From contig CM075939.1 of assembly GCA_038030265.1 (NCBI GenBank), positions 9,343,253-9,407,252 of the forward strand: a stretch of 64,000 nucleotides of DNA. Direction: 5' to 3'. The notes below the pieces were generated by a model. That model was not told where the DNA came from, ran no database searches, and worked only from the letters and a program-made list of their open reading frames with translations. Shown one piece after another: positions 45,501-55,984 of this stretch (within the stretch, counting starts at the first letter, position 1; each line of letters begins with the position of its first letter). The translations under genes and the position numbers were made by a program. Source of the stretch: Corythucha ciliata (taxonomy: Eukaryota; Arthropoda; Insecta; Hemiptera; Tingidae).

Positions 45501-48500
45501 CTGTTTTATAGCGTTTTTCGTTAATTTCAGCCGCGCTGTTTAATTATTAATTTTTCTCAATATTGGCCGCAATTTTTGTTTTTCAACTTTTAGCTATGGA
45601 CTAGCTTTTTTAAGGTTTAGGCCCGAAGTTGCCTTCAGAAGCAACAGATTATTGTCTTTTGCTGAATTTTAGCCCCGAGTCAGCGTTATTACTAAATTTT
45701 AGTCGTGAATTGGCGTTTTCTCTAATACAGCCGTGAATTAGCCGATTTTTTCATTTGAATCCACGAATGAACGTGTTTTCTGTACTTTATCCGCAAATTA
45801 TCCTATTTTTTTTACAATTTTCGCTGTAATTATTCTTTTCAATTAAGTCCGCGAAATAGGATTGTTCCAAGTTTAGCCGCTAAGTAGCGCTTTTTGTCAA
45901 TTTCATTAGCGAATTATAGCTATTTTTCTCAATTTTTGCTGTGGATTAGCGTACCTATGTCCCAATTTCAGCAGCTAATTAGCCAATCTTCTCAATTTTA
46001 GTCGTGAATTAGCATTTTTCGAAAATTAGCTGTGAATTAGTGGCTTTTCACTTTTTTATCCGCGAATGGGCGATTTTCTGCAATTTCAGTTGCGAATTTG
46101 TCATTTTTCTCAATTTTAGCCCCGAATTAGCTTTTTTCTACCTTATAGCCTTAGTGGGTTTTCTTGCCTTTTAGCGCTTGCAGAAATGCAAAAACTGGGC
46201 CACGTCTCAATTTTACCAACAGCAAATTAGCGTTTTTTCTTCATTTTTGGCATGAAGTGGCATATATATACATCGCGAATAAGCTATTTTTTCTCAATTT
46301 CGGCCTGGATGTTTCATCTGGATACCGCGAATGAAAGCTTTTGAACAGGTTTGGCTACGAATACTAGCGATTTTTCCCATCTCATTGCAACGTTGGTACT
46401 TGCCTGTAAGAATAGCATATTAGTAACCCTTCTCATCTTTATCCGCTTACGGACCTAAAAAAGAAGAAAGAAAGAAAGAAAAAAAAAAAACTGGGGAGCA
46501 GCGTAGCATAGCGCTTTTGGGGGCTAAATCGATTATTCAGCTACACTCTTTGCTGATCACCTGCAAGCACTCCATCCTGCGTCGGATGGATTGAAAAACG
46601 TCGAAAGGAGCCAATATCGCTGTCCAACTGCATGCCAAAAAATCGTTTTCACGTATACAAACATGAACATAGATCCTTAATATCCATATTTTTAGGCCCA
46701 CATAGGGAGCCCAGGGCGATCTGGCCCCCTCGCCACTCGGCGCGGTCTCGGTCGGTACGCCGCTACTAATTCACGGACAGAAGTGAGAAAAAGCGCTACT
46801 TCGTGGATTCCAGTTTCCTTAAAGCTTCCGCGGATAAAGTACAGAAAAAGCGCTAATTCATGAATGAAATTGAGAAAAATGGCTCATTAGCGGTTAGAAT
46901 CAAGAAAAATACGAAATCACCGCAAAAACTCAGAAAAAACGCTAATTCAACGCTAAAATGGCGAAAAATCTCTAATCCGTGGCTAATTCACCGATAAAAT
47001 TGAGAAGCGCTGAAGTGAGGAAAAAAGCTAATTTGCGATTTAAATGGACAAAACGTCAAATTCGCCGCTTCTAGAGGTAGCTTTGTGCCAGAAAGTGAAA
47101 AAATCGCTAATCCACAGCCAAATTCTGAAAAAGCTTTACGTAGTTCGCGACGAAAATTGGGGAAACCTCTAATTCGTGGTTGAAATCGAAATGCATACAA
47201 ATCTTTAATTTTAGCGGCTAAAATGAGGAAAGACACTAATGTGTGGTTATAATTGTGGGTTAAGTTGAGAAAATTTGCTAATTCATAGAAAATTGAGAAA
47301 ATGGCAAGCCGAGGCTTCCGGAGGCAACTTTGCGGCCAATTAGCAAAAATCGCTACTTTACGGCAAACATTGAGAAAAATCGCTAACTCGCGGCAAAAAT
47401 TTAGAAAAAACGCTAACTCGCGGCAAAAATTGAGAAAAATCGCAAATTCTGAGGCTCGTTGTGAATTGAATCTTTACTTCAAGCATTGAGGGGAGCATAT
47501 ATGCTAGGAGGAACACATTACCCTAAAAAAAGACATTTAGCCGGGCCTACTCGGCTTGTTTTCATTTTTTGCATTTGAACTTGACTGCTGAAGTCAGAGG
47601 GTTGCAACTTCAACTATCAGGACACCGTTCGAAAGTACACAGAACGGGGTAGTTTTACACAACTTCACCCGTCGATGCGTGCACTAGCAGCTGATTGATA
47701 CTGATGTGAAATTTATCAGCTATGTTAAAAATCTACACTTTTTAACTTTTCACATGGCTGAAATAGCCACGCAAGCGACATTTTCTGGTGGTTTCAGGAA
47801 CAGGATTTTGTCTTCTTTCCGAATCCACTTTGTCTATAACCACTGACGGTGAGCCGAGAACACGACAAATACCGTAACAAGTGATGAAACTAGAAAAAAT
47901 TAGGAAAATGCTCATACCACACTAGTGTGGTGTAAGTTTTTCCACCCGTCCTCTCTGAATTGAAACATATGTTTATGGAGAGGACGCTACACTACACTTG
48001 TGTAGTGCGTTGAATGGAAATCGCTATTAGTACCAACGATTGATAAAGCGGGCCTAAAGGGGCCCATACTCGTACAATGTTATTACACAAACTAGTTTGC
48101 GCAATATTTTGTTTCCAGATGTTTATACAGGGTGTTCCAGGAGGAAACGTCAATACTTGCACATGGTGTACTACTAATTAGGGCGAACCTAAATGACTAT
48201 ATGGACATAGGGTCGGAAACGCTTTGTTTCAGAGTTACAGGGAATTTAGTGTTTTTTTTAGCCGAATCATCTCTTTTCCACAAAAGGCGGTCTTAACGGA
48301 CTAACCGTTCAACATAGAACAAAATAAACTACATTTCTGAAAAGAGCACAAAATTTAGCATTGGAAAAATCAGGAGTAGCATGTTCGTAGCATCGTCGAA
48401 ATAAGCCATATTGCAACTGTCAGGTAAAATCCCCAAAAAATTGTTTCCAACGTCAAAATAGCCCCATATTTCAAAGAACCAAATATTTTAAGAAAAATCA

Positions 48501-51499
48501 GTGCACCATATCCATCATCATCATCATCTCCCCACCACTTTCACTAGCAAAATAATCAATTATTAAACAAATTAACTGGTCTGATTCCTTCTAGTTTTCG
48601 CCTGGTGCTATTTTTCAGACGTTTTTGTATGATAATTGCAGTGATTCACGCGCATGATATGATTTGTACCTGAAAAAAAATTTTGAACTAAAATAATTTA
48701 CGGAAGGATACCTGAAAAACTAATTAAACGAGTATTATTATTCTTTTTATATGTCCCAGCAATTAATTAATTAATTGAGCGCCTGGCGCGAAACTAGGAG
48801 GTCGTGGGTTCGAATCCCACCTTGGGAGCAATTTTTTCTCGGAACTCAAAACAAGTAAAAATAGTAAGGCCCGATTTCACCAACTTCTTAAACCAAGATC
48901 AACAACTAATCCTGATTACAATGTAAACGCTTGTATCAGAATTCATATGGGTCGCTATTGGCAACTAATCACGATCAAATTTAAACGAGATCAATTTTTT
49001 TTGGTGAAAATGAGCCTAAGTATTTAACTTCAATAAAGTTTAATTCTTTATTTTCAGCCTCCCCACTCCCTCGAATTCACTGCAGGGTGACTAGGGTGGT
49101 GCGGTGAGGGGGGAGTAATCCCTTAAAAAAGTCCCAAGACAAGGGTCGTCTAAATTTCAATTAATTAATTAAACGACTATTTACTAGTGAAAGTGGTAGG
49201 GGATGACGATGACGATGGTGGATACGGTGCACTAATTTTTCTTAAATAATTTGTTCCTTTGAATTATGGGATTATTTTGACGTCGAAAACAATTTTTGGG
49301 GATTTTCCCTGGCAGCTGCAATACGGCTTATTTTGACAATTTTGCGCTTTTTTTCCAAACCTTTCGTGTCATGTCTCAGTACAAATCCAACCGATTTTCA
49401 ATTTTCTTACGTCAATTGAAAGCTAACATAATGGGCATGTTTTTACAATAATTGGTCAACGCCCGACCAACTGAAGATTGAGCGAAATTCGCCTCTGAAA
49501 GAAACACGAAAATTCAACGCAACACTTTTTCGATTTTTCTAAAAATAATTAAACGTACATAAAGACGATTTTAATATGTTATTCCTGATTTTTCCAATGT
49601 TAAATTTTGTGCTCTTTTCAGATATGTAGTTTAGTTTGTTCTGTGTTGAACGGTTAGTCCGTTAAGACCGCTTTTTGTTGAAAAGAGGTGATTTGGCTTA
49701 AAAAACACTAAATTCCCTGTAACTCTGAAACAAAGCGATTCCGACCCTATGTCCATATAGTCATTTTGGTTCGCCCTACTTAGTAGTAGAAAATGTGCAA
49801 GTATTGACGTTTCCTCCTGGAACCCTGTAGAAGAAAGTTGCACATTATTAGCGTTTTCCATTTGCATAAAATCCAGCTCTGGAGCCGAGCATTTCCACCC
49901 GACTTCTCGGAATAATATCATATGGTAACGGAGAAGACGGGTGGAAATGCTCGGCTCCAGAGCTGAATTTTACGCAAATGGAAAACGCCATATATTGCGC
50001 TACCCATCAATACAACCGTTTTGATGGAAAAATTAATCAATACAAACGTTCGATTTTATTGTACAACCTCTAGTTTGCCCAATATTTATTGTTGGCGTCA
50101 AGCTTTTTGTGGTTAGAGCGTTTCTTTCGTCGGCATTTTTTGTGGTTTGAACTAAATTTGAGCTAGTTTCTGTACCCTTTATTAGTTGTTTTTTAAAACC
50201 CAACCTGCAATTTTTTTATTTTTTTTTGCACGTGTGAACCTCGCGAGATTGGTTTTAATCAGAGGCTGATTCGCGAAAATCAGTACTTCGAAAAAGCTCG
50301 TTTGATCGAAAATTCGATTCGACTTTGGGATTCCCTATACATAGTTGCCATCCCAACCTCAAGATACGTAGTTTCGTCCCATTTCAAATTTTGTCCATTT
50401 TTGCAAGTATCCCACATGGCACAGGGGCAGAGGACACGACTGTGTGCGTTTTTGACGATTTGGAGCTAAAAAAAAAAAAAAGTGTTTCGATTTGAGCTGG
50501 ACGGCGGTTCATGAGTCCCTCGGACTCGGACAATGGCCATTTGTGGAATACAATTGGTACTCGTCAAAACGGACTTAAGGAGTTGTCACCAGTGCCTTTA
50601 GTCCCTGCAAAAATGAACGATTTGCGATCGAAGTACAATCGAGCCGAACGGTTCTGGTAAACTGCAGAATTGACGAGTTGACCCGCGGCTAAAACGCATC
50701 GTAGGGGAATGGGGGCGTAAAGCGCCACTCAAAAGGGCGTTTCTTGATGTCGTTTTATGGTTTCGGCCGATTTTCTCGACTCCACAGCGGGCTATCAAAG
50801 GTCCGCTTGCTTCGCGGAAGGACTCCGAATCAGTCGATTGCCTTATTATTATTATCAGGGACATTTCTGCCTCGCTTGATTATTCCCCCCCCCTATTTTT
50901 TACTTTTTTCAACTGACTACGTGCTGACTTGAATTTCACGTCGAACGAATCCACCATTTTGCAATTTATTTTATATTTATTAGTCTCCCTGATGTTCGTT
51001 TGTGTCTTCCTGATCCACGTACTTTTTCTGTCATGTTTGTAGTGTTTTTGTATGATTAAAACTAGCAGTTTACGATGCAAGTACACGAAAATAAATAAAT
51101 AAAAAAAGTTTAATTACACGCGTGACGGGAAGAACCTTATCTATGTGAAAAATATATTTCTTTGGGTCCAAGGTCGAGAAATTCAGTCAGTTCTCGTACG
51201 ATTCAGCTATAGTTTAGGAGGATCGTATTGCACCCCGCAAAAGCTCGGTTTACCAAATCAAACGTGACAATTTAATATTTTTAAAAACTGGAGAAACGGT
51301 AGTACAAGGTGAAATAATTAATTTAAAAAATCAGTACCTACCTGAGTGTTTTTGTTTTAAAGATCGAAAATTCAAAAATTTAAAATAACGGAGTGAGAAG
51401 ACTCACCAAATGTAGTAACTTCAGATCGCCGCCGTCAGTAGCGATCAGTGGGGCGATCAGGAGACAGGCGACGAGCGCTGTCTGACTGATTCGGACCAT
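39516..51499 (-). CDS. Secreted histidine acid phosphatase (prostatic/venom acid phosphatase type), complete
   Basis: Five minus-strand exons: 51407-51499, 40397-40735, 40034-40340, 39757-39965 and 39516-39698, giving 376 residues (380 if the in-frame ATG at 51511 is used). Exon 1 encodes a signal peptide (VRISQTALVACLLIAPLIA) and ends DLKLLHL. Exon 2 continues VFRHGQRTP, the phosphohistidine motif (catalytic His about 35). Exon 4 carries YAGHDST with the HD acid/base pair (about 277-278). The C-terminus has the family pattern SHEPYEFVIPGCPDKWCPL. The enzyme hydrolyses phosphomonoesters outside the cell or in lysosomes; venom Acph-1-like and prostatic enzymes are relatives. Exon 1 lies 10.7 kb upstream across transposon-filled DNA. 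Intron 39966-40033 has a GC donor (GGAG|GCAAAT). No transmembrane tail is seen. Confidence 0.92.
41658..41793. mobile_element. Second copy of the GGGGGCCTATTC MITE, inverted
   Basis: It shares with 10854-10987 the ends AGGGGCC...ATTC and CCCGACAGTTCAGAATAAGCCCCC, and internally ATAATGTTATTTCTTATTC and GGATCCCACTTGCGGGAT, in the opposite orientation. Confidence 0.65.
42270..42920. repeat. Tandem array of ~150-bp units, direct arm
   Basis: Four diverged units repeat the landmarks TGTGTCGGGCTAAGTTGACG, GAATCGTTTGTTTCGCGGCA, TATTCTGTCTC and CGTTTGTTTACGTTTGTTTA. The GAATCG landmark lies at about 42384, 42532, 42680 and 42845, a spacing of roughly 148-164 bases. Inverted units follow at 43090-43250 and 44870-45090. 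Confidence 0.8.
43281..44854. mobile_element. Foldback element (ACGTGGATGAAAATCTCGTC ends) with a nested MITE
   Basis: The left end ACGTGGATGAAAATCTCGTC and the right end, inverse of GACGAGATTTTTGTCCACGT, open two long imperfect arms (about 350 bases) that include GATCTCTTCAGATTCGTG-like and TTTTTCACTTTATTCTATG stretches. The copy of another MITE at 43877-44060 lies inside. A partial relative of the right arm occurs at 26930-27180. No transposase frame. Confidence 0.7.
43877..44060. mobile_element. Uninterrupted copy of the GGGNCCATACACGTACAATA MITE
   Basis: It begins GGGGTCCATAGACGTACAAT and ends with the inverse of GCGGCCCATACACGTACAAT. It is the reference copy for the interrupted relatives at 14418-14704 and 48057-50098. 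Confidence 0.8.
45210..45320. mobile_element. hAT-like left end (CAGGGGCGGATACAGGGGG)
   Basis: CAGGGGCGGATACAGGGGGT with following GC-rich DNA is a typical hAT terminus. It precedes a reverse family A array (45520-46400). A convincing right end with target duplication was not found. A run of C lies near 45307-45318. Confidence 0.45.
45520..46400 (-). repeat. Degenerate ~30-bp repeat array, family A, reverse
   Basis: TTTTTCTCAATTTTAGCCGCGAATTAGCG-type units, strongly diverged, continue for nearly 900 bases. A variant unit CCCGAAGTTGCCTTCAGAAG near 45630 is the inverse of the CTTCTGAAGGCAACTT variant seen in the forward arrays. Confidence 0.7.
46470..46770. other. GC-richer insert between two family A arrays
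   Basis: After an (AAAG)n/A-rich run (46455-46488) comes TGGGGAGCAGCGTAGCATAGCGC, faintly like the 5' half of a tRNA. About 250 bases of unique-looking DNA follow, ending GGTACGCCGCTACT. It may be a SINE or a transposon end; I cannot decide. Confidence 0.3.
46780..47460 (+). repeat. Degenerate ~30-bp repeat array, family A, forward
   Basis: Well-preserved units at 47350-47450 (AACTCGCGGCAAAAATTGAG and similar) make the 30-base period plain. Variant units GGCTTCCGGAGGCAACTTTG (about 47315) and CGCTTCTAGAGGTAGCTTTG (about 47065) are present. Confidence 0.75.
47912..48012. repeat. Pair of short perfect palindromes flanking an inverted repeat
   Basis: ACCACACTAGTGTGGT (47916-47931) and ACTACACTTGTGTAGT (about 47991-48006) bracket CGTCCTCTCT and its inverse GGAGAGGACG. 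The whole is a small imperfect cruciform-prone palindrome, probably a MITE. Confidence 0.5.
48128..49827. mobile_element. 1.7-kb long-hairpin MITE with TA target duplication
   Basis: It begins CAGGGTGTTCCAGGAGGAAA and ends in the inverse TTTCCTCCTGGAACCCTG, flanked by TA (48126-48127 and 49828-49829). The arms pair over roughly 400 bases with mismatches, including ATGTCCATATAGTCATTT-like and CGGTTAGTCCGTTAAGACCG blocks. The middle holds a tRNA-like segment. The terminal CAGGGTG is shared with 3818-4769, though the rest differs. Confidence 0.8.
48754..48828 (+). tRNA. Degenerate tRNA-like sequence (pseudogene or tRNA-derived fragment)
   Basis: The 3' half is canonical: T arm GTGGG-TTCGAAT-CCCAC (48804-48820), containing the B box GGTTCGAATCC, then the acceptor strand CTTGGGA and GCA. 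The 5' strand TCCCAGC can pair with it imperfectly. The anticodon arm could be CCTGG-CGCGAAA-CTAGG, but U33 is absent and the D arm is replaced by an (AATT)n run. A working tRNA is therefore unlikely. It lies within the loop region of the 48128-49827 MITE. Confidence 0.5.
49851..49988. mobile_element. Hairpin MITE (GCGTTTTCCATTTGCATAAA arms)
   Basis: Arms of about 60 bases, GCGTTTTCCATTTGC through GAGCCGAGCATTTCCACCCG and its inverse, are nearly perfect. It sits inside the right part of the MITE at 48057-50098. The end motif CAAATGGAAAACGC is also seen near 8483 and 10680. Confidence 0.8.
50100..51400. other. Intron remainder near acid phosphatase exon 1
   Basis: Apart from a short family D patch (50100-50150) I see no element or gene. 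The minus-strand frame at 50598-50864 has no recognisable motif. Confidence 0.35.
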
Positions 51500-51539
51500 T
51501 TTGCTGAGCATATAAAAATATAACGTTCCTTGATCGAAC

Positions 51540-51562
51540 GTTATTTCGTCTGACTGACCCAC
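51540..51562 (-). promoter_or_regulatory. Candidate initiator of the acid phosphatase gene
   Basis: GGGTCAGTCAGACG on the minus strand contains TCAGTC, the arthropod initiator consensus, about 50-60 bases upstream of the two possible start codons (51511 and 51499). An AT-rich TATATTTTTATA stretch lies between it and the ATG, so it cannot be a TATA box for this start. Confidence 0.35.
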
Positions 51563-52063
51563 TCGACTATTTGCTTCCTTTTTTCTAGTCGATTCGCTTC
51601 ATCTGTTGCCCCCTTTTTTTTCTAATTAGCAGGCGATTCCTGAAGAATGATCCCCTTCTTGCAGGTGGGTTTGAGTGCAAAAAGGCCTTGGAAGTATAGG
51701 CGAAGGTGGAAAAAAGAGTGAGAACGAAAGAGCGCAATTTAAAAAGGTCGAAAGGAAGCGAAATCGTACAGGTAACTCACTCATTCTCTCCTTGTCTACG
51801 TGTGAGTGGTTCGCGAATAACTGGTTTTCGTTTTCATTTTTTTTTTTCCTGGTGAGTTTCGCCCGACCGATTAGAATCATGTATGAACAAGGAAGAGAAG
51901 CAACAAAAATACTAAAAGAATGAAGTGGGGGTCCAATATTTTGGGGCTCCTGCGGTAACATTAATCGAATGATGACGATCTTCAGGGCTCGTAAGGGGGG
52001 CTCAGGGGCTCACTTTTCAAGCGTGTTTTCACCTTCTCGTAGTGACAGTTCTGACCCACTGCT

Positions 52064-52090
52064 CAGTGGCGGATCCAAGGGAGGGGCCAA
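52064..52090 (+). mobile_element. hAT-like left end (CAGTGGCGGATCCAAGGGAGG)
   Basis: CAGTGGCGGATCCAAGGGAG is a textbook-like hAT terminus. It is followed by reverse family B repeats (52400-54110), the same end-plus-array arrangement as at 20128. A partner end was not located. Confidence 0.45.
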
Positions 52091-52399
52091 AATAATCAAA
52101 AACACCTCCAAAATTTCTTCGTGCTGCGGTGGTTTAAAACGGTGGCAGTAAGAATTCTTTAAGATTCGTCTCAATAATGATAAGGTTAGAGCATTATAGT
52201 GGGTAGAGCTTTCTGTGGTTGGACCGTTTTTGTAGTTGGAGCCAGAGAGGGGCAGGGGTGGGCAGTTGCCATCCCCTAGACTTAAACCACAGTCTTTGAA
52301 GGGGCAGCTGGCCACTTCTAGATACCATCAATAAGTTAAAATCCATCAGCAACGCCACATTTGTATCGCCAAAAATGTTCTCATGTCCAACCAGAGAAA

Positions 52400-54110
52400 C
52401 CAATTTCCCTGATTTCGCCCTCTAAAATACCAATTTCGCGTTTCTTTTGTGCTGAAGTCCCAATTTCGCGGTGTCGTCTAATTCAAAAGGCACTTTTTGT
52501 GGTTTTCGCACACTAAAAACCCATTTTTGCAGCTCTGCCTCACTAAAAAAAAAAATCTCAGATTCCGATCGCTAAGACACCAATTTTCCTGATTTTTCTT
52601 GCCTAGCTAAGCTTCCTGGTTCTGGCTAGCTGAAAAACTAATTTATCTAATTTCGCTCTCCAAAACACCAATTTTGCGGAATTTTGTTGCTATCAAACAA
52701 ATTTAACGATGCCCCTTAAAAACCAATTCATCGGAGTTCATCCCCTAAAAGACCAATTTTTCTCATTTTTCTTACCTGAACAGACAAAAAACATTTTCCC
52801 GGACCCCCAGTGCTCACTGTAAAATAAATGTCTCGGATTTTGCTCACTGAACAATCACAATTTCAGAGATTCTTGTTCCCAGTAAACTAAAATTTGTTTG
52901 GTTGAGTCAATTCGGATTGGTCTCTGAATTGGGCGATCCAGTAAAATTGGTTTGCTGGAAACGAAAATCCCAGAAATTGGTTTTTTAGTGAGAAAAATCC
53001 GATCAATTTATGCTCGAAATTCACCTTCAGGGCAAAATTAATGACAAACTCCTCTCACCAAGGGCAACTTTACGGTGAAATTGTCCATTTCAAGAAAAAA
53101 AAAAACTTGTGAGGTTTACAAGTCAGATTCTGGGGTTAAAATTCAAGTTTCCCGACTACTACCTTACTTTTTGGCCAAAAATATAATGAAATCATGTTAT
53201 GGTCGTTGAGGGGGCTGTGTACCTTAATAGATACATCCAAAGAAAATCGCGATCCACATTATTCTTAAAAATACGAATTGTAATGGCAATCAACCCCAGC
53301 GACGCTGACTCCCGGGCTGAATTCCCAAATTTGGGTGTAAAAAGCCATTTTGGCGGATTTTGCACCGATAAACATTCAAATCTTTTCGCTGGGTCCAACC
53401 ATTCAAAGATGAAATTTCGCTTGCGCTTGGACTCTCTCAAAACAAACATTTCGCGGGGCTGTTTGAAAATACAATTTCGCGAGTATAGGTCTTCAAGAAC
53501 AAAATTTTGTGGGGTTTCTCTCCTGAAAAACCACATATCGCGGATTTGGGCATTTGGCTCTGCCAAAAACCAACTTCGAGTGATTCCCCCCAATCATAAA
53601 TAAATCAACAAATAAATAAAATATAAATTTAAAAAATCAATTTCACGGGTTTGGCTCTCGGAAAAACCAAATTTCACGGCTTTTTCTCTCAGAAAAACTG
53701 GCACATGAAAGCTTTGGAATTGTGGTGATATGACGAGAGGCGGCCGAAACGGCCCTCAGATTATTATTATTTATTTATTTTGTAAGTTTTCCAGCCCCCA
53801 AAAGCACAGCTTGTGGCGAGAGCTGGAGTTGACCATCGATTGCCGTATTTCTCGCTAAAATTTATTTTGCGCGGATCACTGAAAAATTAATTTGGCGGGA
53901 TTGGCACTACAAAAACAGATTTCATGCATTTTGACCTCAAATACTATTACCGCGCAATTGGCGGGTTTGTTTTTGGAAGACCTTGATTTTCTGCGGCTTC
54001 AAAACCAATTTCGTGGGGTTGCCTTATTCAACAACCAATTTTGCGGATTTCTCACCAAATAAACCATTTCCGCAGGTCTGACTGACTGAAAAACCAATTA
54101 TGCGGGTTAC
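52400..54110 (-). repeat. Degenerate ~30-bp repeat array, family B, reverse
   Basis: Units such as CCCTAAAACACCAATTTTGCG and TTTGGCTCTCGGAAAAACCAA recur throughout with about 30-base spacing. A short GC-rich patch with an (ATT)n run interrupts it around 53740-53780. The open frames at 53192-53603 on both strands are by-products of the repeat. Confidence 0.65.
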
Positions 54111-54368
54111 GCTTCTCCCAAGTTTATAGTAGTCAGCGTATAGGGATAAAATTACCAGTTTTACGCAAAAATCACTATTTTTAGTACTACTTACTAAAAC
54201 TCGCCATTTTCGTGCTAACATCGCCATTCTTGTGCAAAAATCGTCACTTGTTTGCTAAAATAGACAGCTTCGATCTAAAACTTTTGTTTCGAGGTAAAAC
54301 CACTGTAAGTTTATTTTTAAATCGCCAATTTAGTCGTGAAAACTTCTGTTTTCTGGTAGCAGTTTTAG

Positions 54369-54460
54369 GGCCTCCGTACACGGGGCCACTTTGAAGCGTC
54401 ACTGGTCGGCAGTAGCGCCACTCGGATGACGCTTCGAAGTGGCCCCGTTTATACGGAGGC
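54369..54460. mobile_element. Hairpin MITE (GCCTCCGTACACGGGGCCACTT arms)
   Basis: GCCTCCGTACACGGGGCCAC and CTTTGAAGCGTCA at the left are matched in inverse at the right by TGACGCTTCGAAGTGGCCCC and GTTTATACGGAGGC. It lies inside family E repeats. Confidence 0.75.
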
Positions 54461-54819
54461 AAATTTCAATTTCGGATTTAAAAACATCCAGTTTTGTGGT
54501 AAAACCATCAGGGTAGGGGGAGGTAAACGTTTCATTTTGAGAGAAGCCTGTCTTTAGTTCACGGGTAAAAATCACCAATATTGTCTTGTAATTTTCCGTT
54601 TTGATGTGTAACACGTCAGGATTAGCGTGATACGTTTAGTTTCGGAGGATTCCATCTCGAAAAGTGACGATTTTTGTCAAATACCTAATAGTGATTTCAC
54701 GCCAAAGCTGACAAGTTAGTCAAAACTGAAGATTTTACTGCAATAATGGTGATTTTACCCTTAAAATTTTGAAATTTTTTCTTCAAAATGAAAATTTTAC
54801 CCCAAAACTGGTGGTTTTA

Positions 54820-55265
54820 CAGACGGTTTACATGGACCGTGCGGGGAAAAGGGTCCTGTTCGGCTGCGCAAAGCGCAATTATCTTTCTAGGTACATTTAC
54901 TCTAAGGTTCACACGAAGCGGTCTCCATGGCGGACGGATTCATAACCTTCCTACTGAAAGCCTCTGTGATCTGAAACCTCTCACATATTGTTGATGGTGT
55001 TTTTCTTTTCTTCCAAAATTAAAATTTTGGGTGCGTTATTATTGTGTTGTGCTCGGGTGTTGAAATGATTGATGGAATGAACATCGTTTACATAAGTAGT
55101 TCCTATCAACATTCCTCTCCGCTCTGCGCTTGCGCGTAGGTCGACGGAACGCGGAGGCGGTATGTCTGTCCCTTCCGACAACATGGCGGCCACCCTGTCC
55201 CAACCGTCAATCAGATTGCGTTCCGTCCTTCCGCTTTCCTCGCGCGGTCCGCTCCATGTGAATCC
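54820..55265. mobile_element. Probable MITE with imperfect inverted ends
   Basis: TTTACATGGACCGTGCGGGGAAAAG near 54828 and CTTTCCTCGCGCGGTCCGCT plus CCATGTGAA near 55230-55260 are imperfect inverted repeats. The interior is GC-richer than the surrounding family E units, which resume at once on both sides. Confidence 0.5.
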
Positions 55266-55984
55266 AGCTTTAGAGTAAAATATCCAATTTTCCGGTTAAG
55301 AGAAGTCAGTTTTGTAGTAAAATATCTAGTTTCGGAGTAAAATATTCATTTATGAGATGCCACCGCCAAACTTTTTGGTGTAAACACGTCAGCTTTTGCA
55401 GTGAAATTGTCCGTTTTGGTGAAATATCGTATTATTTGGGAACAAATCGACAGTATTGTGGTAAAATCGTCAGTTTTGGCGTACAATCCTATCCGTTTTG
55501 GGGAAAACGCCAGTTTTGGTGTGAAATTGTCACTTTTGAAGTAAAATGCCCAGTTTTGAGGGTAAATTCATCATTTCGGTGGTAAAATATTCAGTTTTGA
55601 AGTGGAACCTTCACAATCTCCTAAGCTTTCTTATGGTGCCTTCATATTTTATGCTACTACTGACGTTTCTGTAAAAATGTTGCAAGAAATAACTAAAACT
55701 ATGTTGTTCTCTGAAAAAAGGATAACTCCCTTGATCAGGAAGGGTGTGGGATGATTTTCAGGGGGGAGAGCTTATACTATTATTCATTATTGATCCTTTT
55801 TAACACAAAAACTGTGCTCAAAATTCGACCTGACTGAAAAACTAGGCGAAAGAGTCCTAACGAAAAACGTGAAAAATAAATTAACGAGCCGATATGGGTG
55901 AGTGGAGGGGGGTGGCCCTTGTTTCTGTGAGGTAGGACTCTTTTTGGCCGAGTTGCAGTGTCATAGCGTTTTTTTTTGTTGTTT

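Larger units (their letters stand above)
48057..50098. mobile_element. MITE split by two later insertions
   Basis: The left part (48057-48127, GGGGCCCATACTCGTACAAT) and right part (49989-50098, GCTACCCATCAATACAACCG to CCAATATTTATTGTTGG) correspond to the two halves of the intact MITE at 43877-44060. Between them lie the TA-flanked element 48128-49827 and a hairpin at 49851-49988. Confidence 0.75.
40736..51406 (-). other. First intron of the acid phosphatase gene, transposon-filled
   Basis: This 10.7 kb intron (donor TTG|GTGAGT, acceptor TTTTAAG) contains a palindromic MITE (41658-41793), a 150-bp inverted array (42270-45090), a foldback element (43281-44854), two large family A arrays and a three-level nest of MITEs (48057-50098). 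The open frames at 40900-42250 and 50500-51400 show no recognisable motif. Confidence 0.75.
54170..55610 (+). repeat. Degenerate repeat array, family E, forward, with two inserted MITEs
   Basis: Units such as TTTTGGGGTAAAATCGTCAG recur at roughly 22-30 base spacing. The array is interrupted by the hairpin at 54369-54460 and by a segment at about 54820-55265. Confidence 0.6.

Noticed and set aside
48754..48828. Functional tRNA gene
   Set aside because: The D arm is replaced by an AATT run, U33 is missing and the acceptor stem has mismatches, so it is listed only as a degenerate tRNA-like sequence.
53192..53603. 133-134-codon frames on both strands
   Set aside because: They lie in family B repeats and are mirror images of the same low-complexity units.
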